A stretch of DNA of 23,028 bases. Source: a virus. The notes beneath the pieces are model-generated. The model searched no databases. It was not told the origin of the DNA and saw nothing but the letters and a program-made list of their open reading frames with translations. The translations under genes and the position numbers were made by a program. Below are positions 10,101 through 16,235 of this stretch, piece after piece (position 1 is the first letter of the stretch; each line of letters starts with the position of its first letter). The stretch is from positions 1 to 23,028 of the IMG/VR virus record IMGVR_UViG_3300036846_001120; one strand, written 5' to 3'.

Positions 10101-10750
10101 TTGATCCCCTGCAAAATCCCTTTCCCGAAATACGCCTCCAACTTCCCCGGCAGCCATCCCTGCACAACAGCTTCCGGCACACCAAGCACCAATGCCTTGC
10201 CTGGCTGGGTGAGTTCGCCCGTCTCGCTAATCTGCCGCTGGACATTCGCGCCAGCCGCAAATGGAAACATCGTCGCTGCGGCACCCGCCAAACCACGCAT
10301 AGACGCGGCTCTTGCCGCCGCTGCAATCGCGGCTGCACTCGCTCCAGCCGCTGCTTCCGGCGCTGTTGCTGCCGCAAGTGCTCCCCCACCAAGAGCCGCA
10401 AGAGTAGTCGGCACCATGCGCCCGATCTGGTACCCGATCCCGGAAGGTGACCAGGGATTGGCTTCCAGGTCAGGGCGCGCATACGACTGCTCGCGGGCAT
10501 GCGCCGCATCGGCAAAGTCGGAAAAAGATTGGGCCGTATCAGTCGCACCTACCCCCTGAGCCACGGCCTGGAGCGCTCGCGCTCCTTCCGACATCGCCCC
10601 ATGAAAGCCGGACATAATACCGGAGGTGAACCAGTCGCCAGTGCCGGTCGCCGGAATGTCAGCCGGCGCCGGCCGCGGCGGCGCCTGCTGGCTTGGATCA
10701 TATGCCAGCAAGTGGTCCGAGAACGACGGGAAACTCTCAAGCAACGCCAT
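4175..10750 (-). CDS. Giant polyvalent internal virion/ejection protein with HEXXH motif
   Basis: This single 2191-residue frame has no enzymatic annotation that can be read with certainty. The N-terminal 100 residues are polar; residues about 112-170 and 250-275 are Gly/Ala-rich hydrophobic stretches that could enter a membrane. Residues about 399-470 are a PPAA repeat spacer, followed by a duplicated APGERxDFQSAGARR block. HEAVH at 1027-1031 with HEMVAEG (Glu1073) about 42 residues later matches the zincin metallopeptidase layout seen in polyvalent phage and plasmid proteins. Residues about 1870-1965 resemble the large polyvalent protein-associated (LPD38-type) domain. Helical linkers fill the rest. 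Position between the Ala-rich virion protein and the tail genes suggests a packaged protein ejected with DNA. No T7/N4-type RNA polymerase motif was recognised. SD is weak (AGG). Confidence 0.85.
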   Translation of the reverse strand: MALLESFPSFSDHLLAYDPSQQAPPRPAPADIPATGTGDWFTSGIMSGFHGAMSEGARALQAVAQGVGATDTAQSFSDFADAAHAREQSYARPDLEANPWSPSGIGYQIGRMVPTTLAALGGGALAAATAPEAAAGASAAAIAAAARAASMRGLAGAAATMFPFAAGANVQRQISETGELTQPGKALVLGVPEAVVQGWLPGKLEAYFGKGILQGIKYSALTQGFAGGATEWLTQQMGDPDRGFADRASDVVRQALSGAALGGIVGGAFGGMRELAGKNANTIKTGDLDKSTAQALEPPPSLPPAQPGGNIPAVLRGMADELQGADPARAQFMARTAGAIEKGQFADALQQTPDQLYRLADRAEKDGFTGTADRYRVIAGAIDRNQARQGDLAPPVLDVPPAAVPPAAALPAAAPPAAGPPAAEPPAAEPPAAASPAAAPPAAAPPAAVLPAAAPPAAVPPAAVPPAAAPPPYVIDFTKGRFKEATAEYGKATPEVQAAMRQPLVDELIAREVAGNDLTKVQEKWGKALDILDAKGKVKDELRPAEESPGLVAAPAAEPSVAPGERIDFQSAGARRIRPEEVAPAVAPAAEPPVAPGERTDFQSAGARRSGAKVAELTAALGDNAAFQPVYQSLKELPRETVVDIANKFNGPVAPSTSKSAALSRILSRHNKLLEFQSDVASPAEELPGLVRPEAAAPPVVAPVVAPVAELEGIPDFLRRVPRPVASDAPIETVDDRAATLSGVAPRIVEIARTNPEAAQEFADEAKFINGSEANAKNNPGMARVLNTRAENLRSAVAEKAQLPADAAASSASPRAEAVPAPTGDLDERMAKARRALEGLKKVLEDRSDALAAIKQHEDWLKTVNDADSPAEYQKALAANPEADPDADNLGNIRLTGLSQKTRGMVNAYLNTRYEAVLQETRALSVPEDSRARVINSRDGLPVTQLDADVTDMSQRGVKMHDALDHIAEHSADPEEAELAAWVKQGVPKNVTLAFRDGVAGKEGEYFPKQQTSVLYNAANATITTLHEAVHAALSRALEGTSAAAQAMRGIYDQLKSKGDHAGITDAHEMVAEGVANPVYRSFLKSQFVEGTSLWDRFIDAARGMIGLPPRLFNAFDRIMSHGDDLLKEQQQYPNVWLGRDSYARVADKGTGTAAAGADEGRANVTQQLKDKSLNPREGLRRFFHGLTDTDNLVWAYRDVNPAMQQWENVKKVEAPRADILKAAGSRAAQASKALPQAGYDLVNKLMTATAFGIDPRKSLPEQTAEVRENPAKVQAHSEYMNDWNQLGGVPGGRQTYEAFRAIASGDIHAKFVDGLQELERANGLHTTDAFKEFQYNQPKIHTDPLKREAFYIKEFDDRMGALSAARDTVKAQIDDVKNPPSAERLSELTKTNDSLRKGLASIKQQQVNATAAPYFHLGRDGDYFVVAKLAMQPGEEEGTTQVDQTKLAQFQNHMARVAPDVAIMLGGEHPTVYMKVKNASEAAALSRSVVEAQAKGFLDQTKDSIGRGKVTDMFQQISTDAMKRVVAAEAASRPDLTEFDAATQAKLNDAFDAHMLDFKRALLNTTPENSITRLMSQRANVQGFSKNMIQSSLYANEVMSRHLARTTNDPELGVATQNMLDRVREINHDQTIPLNTALGVSQAVSELMQRDRNQATYAPSTMLDAARHVTHTMHIGFSVPYALMLQSQVATTLYPVLAATHGYGPAASAILGAQAPTFRALRAIAKGPDKFTAGISQEALEAGGVPSGEIKLIMDSAVRGDLGAMYSPTQTEHSPLAQGRTGAAFKALNSMGIYSELAPRLTALFAADALYRDTPYKSQFVNSKADFISEMIDKSQGNWTAGFNARQFTKSGDLGQAAPFLMQFMGWRSRMSGFLYNNVRNLFTGDPQQRAEATRWLVSHAAATTFFAGTLGLPMVSVAATVYDRLADWFTNRDDHDLVANYRNFLSDTFGKDMGEIVARGLPRAAGVDFAHWGEGDIIPGSATLNIAFEKRKLEDMERDWLKSAAGPAVSDLANFASAARDMLNGDYLNGMTKVVPENLKGGLEAYRLGERGFVDNLTGQKLPIGSPSAYDIMLTALGIDPAKQAEYQEVTREAVGLRTMRELNSSNIVRHMEVAYTRGDQGMFNTWMGEAQKWQQEHPGMVPPQAGFQRELANHMRQSAQAQATGLPIGVTPRDISAQRALRYGNIGQ
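8923..9092 (-). repeat. Internal 99-base-spaced duplication in giant gene
   Basis: Two copies of about 71 bases at 8923-8993 and 9022-9092 are offset by 99 bases (33 codons). They encode the block APGERxDFQSAGARR twice within a Pro/Ala-rich linker. Several substitutions separate the copies, so the duplication is not recent. The frame is kept. Confidence 0.8.
9343..9554 (-). repeat. PPAA-coding repeat tract in giant gene
   Basis: A tract of about 210 bases built from 12- and 15-base units (variants of GCAGCAGGAGGC) encodes PPAAxPPAA repeats at residues about 399-470 of the giant protein. The units are in frame, so gain or loss of a unit alters spacer length only. The likely role is an extended linker between the N-terminal hydrophobic part and the rest of the protein. 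Confidence 0.85.
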
Positions 10751-10762
10751 CGGTCTTGCCTG

Positions 10763-11725
10763 TTACTGCTGCGGTGGAACTTCGTACAGTTTTGCAGCTG
10801 CTCCAACAATCGGAGCCAACGCATTCATGATAATCTGCCGCCGTTTAGCCTCCTCGGCCTGCGCAGCAGCAAGCCTGGATGTTCCCCAGAACGGAGCTTG
10901 CGAAGCTGCTGGGTCAGCCTCCAACGCCTGACGCTTCTTCTTAGCCTCGTTAAGATCATCCTCCAATGCACCAAAATACTTGTGCGTTAGGGTTTCCTGC
11001 GGAGTTGCAACATGCGCAAGCTGGGCTCCAAACAACATCTCCGCAACTTTCACCGGCATTTTTGATACAGTCTTGACAAACTCATCCTCCGTATATTGAT
11101 GAGGCGCAGTACCAGCAAGCGCCTGCGGCAACGTAGCGCCAGTCGTGATTGCTGCTCTCGCAACTGCAGCAGGATTCTCCGGCAATTTGATCGAACCATC
11201 AGGGTGCACGATCCCCCCTGGGTCGTGTGCCGCAGCATGAATTGCTGCCGCATTTTGCATATACTGCTTGAAATCAGGGTCCTGGGCATATCCAGCTGGA
11301 TCTTTTTCAGCCTTCGCCAACTCACCAGGATTATCCATGAAACGCTGCTGCGCCAACGGATGACCCAGCGCCGCCGCTGCAGCAGCACGATCCGAAAGAC
11401 TCGTATCACCTTGCCTGCCAGCAAAAAAATTCGCTACCTGCTCCATTACTGATGGCGGCGTAGCGAGCGCACTCGCCCTGCGCATGAGGTCTTGATGAGC
11501 GAAAAATCCCGCTATCGCAGCAGTAGCTGGTGACGATTCCGGATTTTGTGCAGCCGCAGTCGCCTGGCCACTGAACAACTGGCCACTGCCACTCTGCGCC
11601 GGCAGCATCTGCGGCGCCTGCGCCGTTGCAGGTGTTGCCTGTACCCCAGGCGCGAACGATGTCGCAGCACCAGTATCAGGTTCACCAGCTGCATAATGCG
11701 CTATACCGCGTCTGAGCGCTGCCAT
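10763..11725 (-). CDS. Ala-rich internal virion protein candidate
   Basis: This 320-residue protein is rich in Ala, Gln and Pro, with a low-complexity first 70 residues (for example ATPATAQAPQM) and mainly helical later parts. DDLNEAKKKRQALEADP and RLAAAQAEEAKRRQIIMNALAPIVGAAAKL are amphipathic or coiled helices near the C-terminus. No enzyme motif is seen. It starts two bases after the adaptor gene's stop and ends 12 bases before the giant gene, so the two products are probably made together. Short Ala-rich helical proteins next to a giant virion protein are commonly internal core or ejection proteins in podovirus-like phages, which is the basis for this call. GAGAGG lies upstream of the ATG at 11725 with somewhat long spacing. 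The function is not established by sequence alone. Confidence 0.72.
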   Translation of the reverse strand: MAALRRGIAHYAAGEPDTGAATSFAPGVQATPATAQAPQMLPAQSGSGQLFSGQATAAAQNPESSPATAAIAGFFAHQDLMRRASALATPPSVMEQVANFFAGRQGDTSLSDRAAAAAALGHPLAQQRFMDNPGELAKAEKDPAGYAQDPDFKQYMQNAAAIHAAAHDPGGIVHPDGSIKLPENPAAVARAAITTGATLPQALAGTAPHQYTEDEFVKTVSKMPVKVAEMLFGAQLAHVATPQETLTHKYFGALEDDLNEAKKKRQALEADPAASQAPFWGTSRLAAAQAEEAKRRQIIMNALAPIVGAAAKLYEVPPQQ

Positions 11726-11727
11726 GA

Positions 11728-12507
11728 TCAGTACCTCTCATAGCTCCAGCCGTTTCGACCAAATCCCCATTGAAGGGGCTTGAACAGCTTGGACTGGGCG
11801 TCCCGCTTCGTGTCATTGACCGCGTCGTCGAACGCCGCTCTGAACTCCTTGGCACGATCCCACGCACCACCCCCGGCAACATCAAGGTCAACCCCACGCA
11901 GTGCCAGGTACGCCGACCAGTTCAGGAAATCCATGTGATGCTCTTCCGGAACCTCAGGAACACCGTCCGGCACACTGAGACTCAAAGAAGTGAGAGGCAG
12001 CCGCGCTACCCGCATGTTGCCGACAATCCCTGAATAAGGCGACAACGGCGTAGGATAAAGACGCAACTGGATCGCCGTGTAGGACCCCCCGGCATCCTGG
12101 ATCACACCTTCATCCGTCGTCCACGCCACCGGCTTGCCTGGCGGCATGCTCGAAAGCTGACTCGGATCAAAGAAATAAGTATCAGGCTGATGATAATTAT
12201 CGAGATCGGCATGCCCGGCACGAGCCATATCAGCCTTGTCCCCGGTCATCCGCACCGACAGCACACTGATGACATGAGGATTGAGCGTATAAAACTCCTG
12301 ACTATCCACAGTGGTGAACTGGCACACCGCAGGTGTGCTCGCATCACGGATGCATCTGGTTTGTCGGGCAAACCTGGTCTGCCCCTCGTTGATATATTTT
12401 TCTAAACCGCGATCACTCCATAAGTAATCGCTAGCTCCAGCGACTTGGTCACTTACATCACGCAGTATGTGATGCCGCAGCTCGGCAAGGAGTTCTCCCA
12501 TTGTCAT
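11728..12507 (-). CDS. Head-tail connector/adaptor-like protein
   Basis: The protein is 259 residues if translation starts at the ATG at 12507, placed five bases after the upstream stop with GAG at usable spacing. A GTG at 12564 would add 19 residues and overlap the upstream gene. The N-terminal part TMGELLAELRHHILRDV, then YLWSDRGLEKYINEGQTRFARQTRC, then FTTVDSQEFYTLNPHVISVL matches the widespread phage adaptor pattern: a helix, a D-x-x-L-x-x-Y-I-N-E helix and a beta domain. Such proteins form a ring under the portal and close the head. The C-terminal part ends HHMDFLNWSAYLALRG followed by a helix, also typical. It sits after the capsid block and before the internal virion proteins. The start choice is less certain than the family. 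Confidence 0.75.
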   Translation of the reverse strand: MTMGELLAELRHHILRDVSDQVAGASDYLWSDRGLEKYINEGQTRFARQTRCIRDASTPAVCQFTTVDSQEFYTLNPHVISVLSVRMTGDKADMARAGHADLDNYHQPDTYFFDPSQLSSMPPGKPVAWTTDEGVIQDAGGSYTAIQLRLYPTPLSPYSGIVGNMRVARLPLTSLSLSVPDGVPEVPEEHHMDFLNWSAYLALRGVDLDVAGGGAWDRAKEFRAAFDDAVNDTKRDAQSKLFKPLQWGFGRNGWSYERY

Positions 12508-12511
12508 GAAA

Positions 12512-12838
12512 TCACTCGATCCGCCTGTACGGAAAACGTAATCTGGCTCTGTATCCCTGGACACGCTGCGTCTGCGGATCGATGACTGGCACCGAGGTCA
12601 CCGCGTCGTTCAAGACGCTTATCACCTCTTGCGGTACCTGCGCCTCGACACCAGCCATCAACAGATACGGCCTGCCATTGGCCGAGATGAAAAGCCCGGT
12701 CGGCGGGATCGCCGGGTCTTCCTCCAGGACAACCTTGAACCGCGCGGGAACTTTTACCGTAGCTGGTGCATCGGATAATTTGGAGCGCGCATTGCGCGGC
12801 GACTCCTGCTCATCATCCTCAGGAAGCGATATACTCAT
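12512..12838 (-). CDS. Small hypothetical virion-module protein
   Basis: I do not recognise this 108-residue protein. It has an acidic, disordered N-terminus (LPEDDEQESPRN) and a compact beta part (VKVPARFKVVLEEDPAIPPTGLFISANGRPYLLMAG) followed by a helix (VPQEVISVLNDAV) and a basic C-terminus (GYRARLRFPYRRIE). The ATG at 12838 overlaps the stop of the poly-Glu gene by four bases (ATGA), so translation of the two is probably coupled. Its position just upstream of the adaptor-like gene suggests a small structural or assembly role. No membrane helix, Cys motif or catalytic motif is seen. Confidence 0.72.
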   Translation of the reverse strand: MSISLPEDDEQESPRNARSKLSDAPATVKVPARFKVVLEEDPAIPPTGLFISANGRPYLLMAGVEAQVPQEVISVLNDAVTSVPVIDPQTQRVQGYRARLRFPYRRIE

Positions 12839-13125
12839 TCGTCTTCTTCCTCTTCTTCCTCTTCTTCCTCTTCTTCCTCTTCTTCCTCATCACCCTCCTT
12901 GACCGCCGTGTCGAAACTGGTGGCGTAATCGTCCTTCTTGTCCGGGATGATCTTGTCAAGATTTCTGGTGATGAACGCGATGACGCCAGCCTCGTCATCA
13001 AAGACGAACTGCTGCTCCGGGTCCACATACGGACCATCGGATTTGCGGTTCTTGGCGACAATCGCCGGATCGTTCATACAGACAACAAACCCATTCTGGG
13101 CCCGTTCGATGCGTATGCTATTCAT
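12835..13125 (-). CDS. Small protein with poly-glutamate C-terminus
   Basis: This 96-residue hypothetical protein has an ordered first part (MNSIRIERAQNGFVV, then VFDDEAGVIAFITRNLDKI) and then KEGD followed by about 17 consecutive acidic residues and a final DE. The poly-Glu tail is encoded by a 9-base repeat at 12842-12886. AAGGA precedes the ATG at 13125 at good spacing, and the stop overlaps the next gene (ATGA). Long acidic tails on phage proteins can mimic DNA, bind basic partners or hold capsid proteins, but nothing here chooses between these. The ordered part resembles small hypothetical proteins often found between capsid and adaptor genes in related phages, which is recollection rather than a search result. 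Confidence 0.75.
   Translation of the reverse strand: MNSIRIERAQNGFVVCMNDPAIVAKNRKSDGPYVDPEQQFVFDDEAGVIAFITRNLDKIIPDKKDDYATSFDTAVKEGDEEEEEEEEEEEEEEEDE
12842..12886 (-). repeat. 9-base microsatellite encoding poly-Glu
   Basis: Five perfect copies of TCTTCTTCC (read as GGAAGAAGA on the coding strand) run from 12842 to 12886. The unit is three codons, so slippage would change tail length without a frameshift. Flanking bases continue the acidic codons imperfectly on both sides. Confidence 0.95.
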
Positions 13126-13140
13126 CGTCCAGATCCTTGT

Positions 13141-14913
13141 TCACCCTGACCTTACCAGCCGCCTACCATCACCACCAGACGGTGAAGCGCCTCCCTGAAG
13201 CGCCATACCGCTCCGGCGCCCATACAGCGACATGACCTGCCTGGGCAACGGAGCACTGCCATACGCGGCGCCAATACCGGCCGCCAATCCATGCGAGAGC
13301 GCGGTATATGGCATCTGTCCGAACGCACGCCCGACGCCATTAGCCTGCCCGAACGAGAACCGCATCCCGAAGGTCGAACTGACCGCAGCTGCATCACCGG
13401 TACTGGGAGCCTGTCCCAGAAAGCCAGCATTCGCCCCCAGACTGCCGGAACCAGCCGCCAGCCCGGCAGCCTGGAAAATAACACCGCCGGCGCCAGCCGC
13501 TGCTCCCGCGCCTCCGGCGCGCGCAGTAACTGCCCCAAAGGCCGCACCAATAGCGTTGCCACTCGCCTGAGCCGCTCCAGCCGCGGCGAGCATCGGCGAG
13601 CCCAGGCCAGCAGCACCGCCGACCCCGACGGCTGAGCCAGCGGCAACTGCCGGCATCACCGCGACGGCGTCGCCGGCACCAATCGCCAGGCCAGTCGATT
13701 CGGCCTCAAAAGCATACTCCGCAAACGCATTCCCGTAGCCCTGAGCGATCCCAATGACAGCATTGCCCGAGACCCCCAGAGCCCCGCCAGACGCACTGGC
13801 GAAGCCCGCTACGCCGGCCTGAGCCACCCCAGCCGCGTCCCCAAAGGCGGCGGAGAAGCCAGCCACACCGGACATGGATGGCGCAGATGCGTGACCCGTG
13901 CCAGCACCAAAGGCCACGCCGGCAACAGCCGTAAGGACCGCTGAGGCACCCTCGGCACCCCCCGCCCCACTCGCCGTGGCAAAGCCGGCAGACCCGCGGA
14001 CACTCGATGCGCGCGCCGCGCCAACCCCGGCCGCCTGGCCCTTGGCCTTCTTCTGCTTGCCGCCAAGGGTCGTGCTGAAGGCGGACGAAACGCCTGTGCC
14101 GGCCGCGCGCCCGCTGGCAAATTGCGTCGATACCCCAGTAGTTCCGACCGCCGTGGCACCACCAACGCCACTCGCCTGACCTTGGCATGAAGCAAAGAAA
14201 GCAACAGATGCCCATTGCTCCAAAACAACCTGGGTGACGACCTCCTGCGTAGACTGGGCGGCGACCGCGACCCACTCCTCGACCGCAACTTGGGTAACAG
14301 CAGCTGAAGTACCTATCGAGGACGTTGGAAACCCAGAGGTAAATCCCGATGGGACTACCCCAGCAAAAGCGCTGTCACCAAAATTGGCAGTGATCTGATC
14401 GCTCGTTGTTCCGGTCGTCGCAACCGGATGAGCAGGGCCCAAAAGACCACCAAAACCGGTGAGCGACGCCCCCCCAGTTCCAGTCGCTGGATTATTGCCT
14501 GCCGAAGCGTTCCAGTTGCCCGCCGCACCATTGCGGAACCAGATCAACTTGGCGCCCAGATCAATGGCGACACAACAAACGCTGCCGTTTGAAAACGCAC
14601 CAAGACTGGTCTTGATCACACCCTCGACGACGTAAGTGCCGCCCTGGTTGACCCCAGCAGTACCGGCGCCGTTGCCGCTACCTGCACCGATGCTGTTCGT
14701 CAGCGGAAAGGCACCAGTCGCAACGCCGACGCCGGAATCGGAGTTGGCAACATTGGTGAACGTGCATTCCCAATAATATTTGCCGCTTATCTGGCTATTG
14801 ACCGAACGCACGCTGCCGATCGTAGTCGCAGTGTTGCCGGTCGCGACGAGGTTACCGCCGCTCAGTGTGATCGTTGCGGATTTGTCGGATGGATTCCAGG
14901 TGGTGTTGGCCAT
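13141..14913 (-). CDS. SPRY-domain protein with long Ala/Gly-rich tail
   Basis: This 590-residue protein probably sits on the virion. Residues about 1-195 match the SPRY (B30.2-like) beta-sandwich: NSQISGKYYWECTF, GVGVATG, VCCVAIDLGAKLIWFRNGA, and FPTS at its end. Residues about 205-240 hold two similar segments, TQVAVEEWVAVA and TQVVLEQWASVA. Residues about 245-565 are extraordinarily rich in Ala and Gly (AxGxGxAxG patterns, period loosely 20) with one basic interruption (KQKKAKGQ at about 286-293). The last 25 residues are basic (YGRRSG, GRRLVRSG). SPRY domains mediate binding, here perhaps to host or capsid. The Ala/Gly region may be fibrous, like polyglycine-type adhesin cores, but this is inference. 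AAGG lies close before the ATG at 14913. Low complexity makes its shadow frames open too. Confidence 0.8.
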   Translation of the reverse strand: MANTTWNPSDKSATITLSGGNLVATGNTATTIGSVRSVNSQISGKYYWECTFTNVANSDSGVGVATGAFPLTNSIGAGSGNGAGTAGVNQGGTYVVEGVIKTSLGAFSNGSVCCVAIDLGAKLIWFRNGAAGNWNASAGNNPATGTGGASLTGFGGLLGPAHPVATTGTTSDQITANFGDSAFAGVVPSGFTSGFPTSSIGTSAAVTQVAVEEWVAVAAQSTQEVVTQVVLEQWASVAFFASCQGQASGVGGATAVGTTGVSTQFASGRAAGTGVSSAFSTTLGGKQKKAKGQAAGVGAARASSVRGSAGFATASGAGGAEGASAVLTAVAGVAFGAGTGHASAPSMSGVAGFSAAFGDAAGVAQAGVAGFASASGGALGVSGNAVIGIAQGYGNAFAEYAFEAESTGLAIGAGDAVAVMPAVAAGSAVGVGGAAGLGSPMLAAAGAAQASGNAIGAAFGAVTARAGGAGAAAGAGGVIFQAAGLAAGSGSLGANAGFLGQAPSTGDAAAVSSTFGMRFSFGQANGVGRAFGQMPYTALSHGLAAGIGAAYGSAPLPRQVMSLYGRRSGMALQGGASPSGGDGRRLVRSG

Positions 14914-14934
14914 CGCCTTGGCCGATCCCAGTCA

Positions 14935-15372
14935 CTATCCAAGACGCGCGCGAGCTTCATTCATACGGGCTCGGATCACGTCAGAATCAGTGACACCGTC
15001 CGCGTAGCATTCCAGCACCGCAGTGCTCATCACCTTCTCGATCGCACGCGCGCGCGAAACACTCGCCTCCGACATGGCTTTCACGGCGATGCCCACAGCG
15101 TTTACGCTGTGCGGGTAGAGACGAGCCGCTTTCGGCTTCAGCCAGTCAGGCAACCCGGATGGCAGCCCACGCTCGCACAGCCAGGCATGAGAGTAGCAAC
15201 GCAGCCTGACCGGGATCGTGCGCGCATGCGTGCGTGCGTAGTGGATCGTCGCGAGCGCTTCGTCATTGTTTTTTGGCTGAGGCAGATGCGGCGCGACGTG
15301 AAACCACAGATCGCAAATCCCGACGACGTCGAGATCAATCAGGCAACGCCTGAAGGCGTCGGCATGGTTCAT
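14935..15372 (-). CDS. Conserved-looking hypothetical phage protein
   Basis: The protein has 145 residues and is mostly helical. Recognisable blocks are CDLWFHVAPHLPQP near residue 20, ALATIHYARTHA, RLRCYSHAWLCERGLPSGLPDWLKPKAARLYP, and a helical C-terminus (ADGVTDSDVIRARMNEARARLG). I recall similar small proteins (VAPHLPQ, YSHxWLxERGLPSxLPDxLKPKAERLYP) in capsid modules of other tailed phages, always without a known function. The ATG at 15372 overlaps the stop of the fibre-like gene by ATGA, so it is translationally coupled to it. Unlike its neighbours it is not beta-rich, so it is probably not a decoration protein; an assembly or chaperone role is possible but untested. Confidence 0.78.
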   Translation of the reverse strand: MNHADAFRRCLIDLDVVGICDLWFHVAPHLPQPKNNDEALATIHYARTHARTIPVRLRCYSHAWLCERGLPSGLPDWLKPKAARLYPHSVNAVGIAVKAMSEASVSRARAIEKVMSTAVLECYADGVTDSDVIRARMNEARARLG

Positions 15373-15806
15373 GACAACGTGATAGTAGTCGCTGTGGTTA
15401 AAACCGGCGTGACTCCCGCTCCCGCGACGATGTTCGGCGTGACCGTGCCGCTCCAGAGAATCGGCGTCGCACCACCGCCGGTCTTGCCTGTACTGAAGTT
15501 GGTCACCGTGCCTGCGCCACCCGAGCCGGCCGGGAACGTGATGTTGGAGACCGGCGAGCAGTTAGCGGGGCCAACACCTGTTACCGTCCACCCGCCGGTC
15601 GTACGCGCTACGCTGGCTCTAGCGTAGCCCGTATAGGCAACTTCACTGGTCGCCTGGTTGCCGCCCGTGCCAGGATCAGCCGTATGCAGCGCAATCGCGA
15701 TGTTGGTCTGTGGGCTGGCAGCAGCATTATCCGCATAGTTCGCCCACGCGGTCGCGTTGTAGATCAGCTGCAGGATCGAAGTCTCGGTCGTGCCGGCGAT
15801 AGCCAT
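15369..15806 (-). CDS. Fibre/decoration-like small structural protein
   Basis: This 145-residue protein is of the small phage structural family with the LHTADPGTGGNQATSE core and GYARASVARTTGGW strand. An N-terminal helix (SILQLIYNATAWANYADNAA) is followed by paired beta strands through TPVLTTATTITLS. It is a clear paralog of the protein at 686-1120, 14 kb away in the same operon. Here it lies three genes after the major capsid protein, the place where head decoration or head-fibre proteins usually sit; the other copy lies among tail-like genes. AGGG precedes the ATG at 15806 closely, and the gene overlaps the following hypothetical gene by ATGA. Function is inferred from family and context. 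Confidence 0.8.
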   Translation of the reverse strand: MAIAGTTETSILQLIYNATAWANYADNAAASPQTNIAIALHTADPGTGGNQATSEVAYTGYARASVARTTGGWTVTGVGPANCSPVSNITFPAGSGGAGTVTNFSTGKTGGGATPILWSGTVTPNIVAGAGVTPVLTTATTITLS

Positions 15807-15808
15807 TA

Positions 15809-16204
15809 CTAGCCCTGAATATGGAAGCAGATCACCTTGGCGTTGCCGCAGACCGCCGCCGAAAGCGTCACGGAGCCATTACCGGCCAGATCGGAGACGA
15901 CGGTGATGGCGCCAGTAGTGTCGACCGTCATGGCAGCCGTTGCTGTCTTGATGCTGTTTGACGCCGGCATGCCAAGCTGCCAATGCCACGTCAGCACCCC
16001 GGTAACATCAATAATATCGACTGACATCGGCGCGAACCCGCAGTTGATCTGCGCGGTGTTGCCGGTGCTCGACGTGAAATAACCATAGACATCAGCCGCC
16101 TCACCGACAGAGTCCACACAGTTGCCGATCAGATTTCCGGGCCCGGTATAGGTCGCCGGGAAAGCGGCAACATGCAATGAGGTATCAATGATCTGAACGG
16201 CCAT
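15809..16204 (-). CDS. Small beta-rich protein, capsid decoration candidate
   Basis: I do not recognise a named family for this 131-residue protein. It starts MAVQIIDTSLHVAAFPA and is made of short beta strands (SVDIIDVTGVLTWHWQL, TAAMTVDTTGAITVVSDL, GSVTLSAAVCGNAKVICFHIQG) with few charged residues and three cysteines. It has a very strong SD (AAAGGAG) before the ATG at 16204, suggesting high expression, as expected for a capsid surface protein. It lies two genes after the capsid gene and ends three bases before the next gene. A decoration or head-fibre role is the best guess. No catalytic residues or membrane segments are seen. Confidence 0.72.
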   Translation of the reverse strand: MAVQIIDTSLHVAAFPATYTGPGNLIGNCVDSVGEAADVYGYFTSSTGNTAQINCGFAPMSVDIIDVTGVLTWHWQLGMPASNSIKTATAAMTVDTTGAITVVSDLAGNGSVTLSAAVCGNAKVICFHIQG

Positions 16205-16235
16205 CGAAAACTCCTTTGATCACGATCGGCACGAA

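Noticed and set aside
4175-10750. Giant gene as an N4-type virion RNA polymerase
   Set aside because: No T7-like polymerase motifs could be recognised by eye, while a zincin-like site and polyvalent-type regions are visible.
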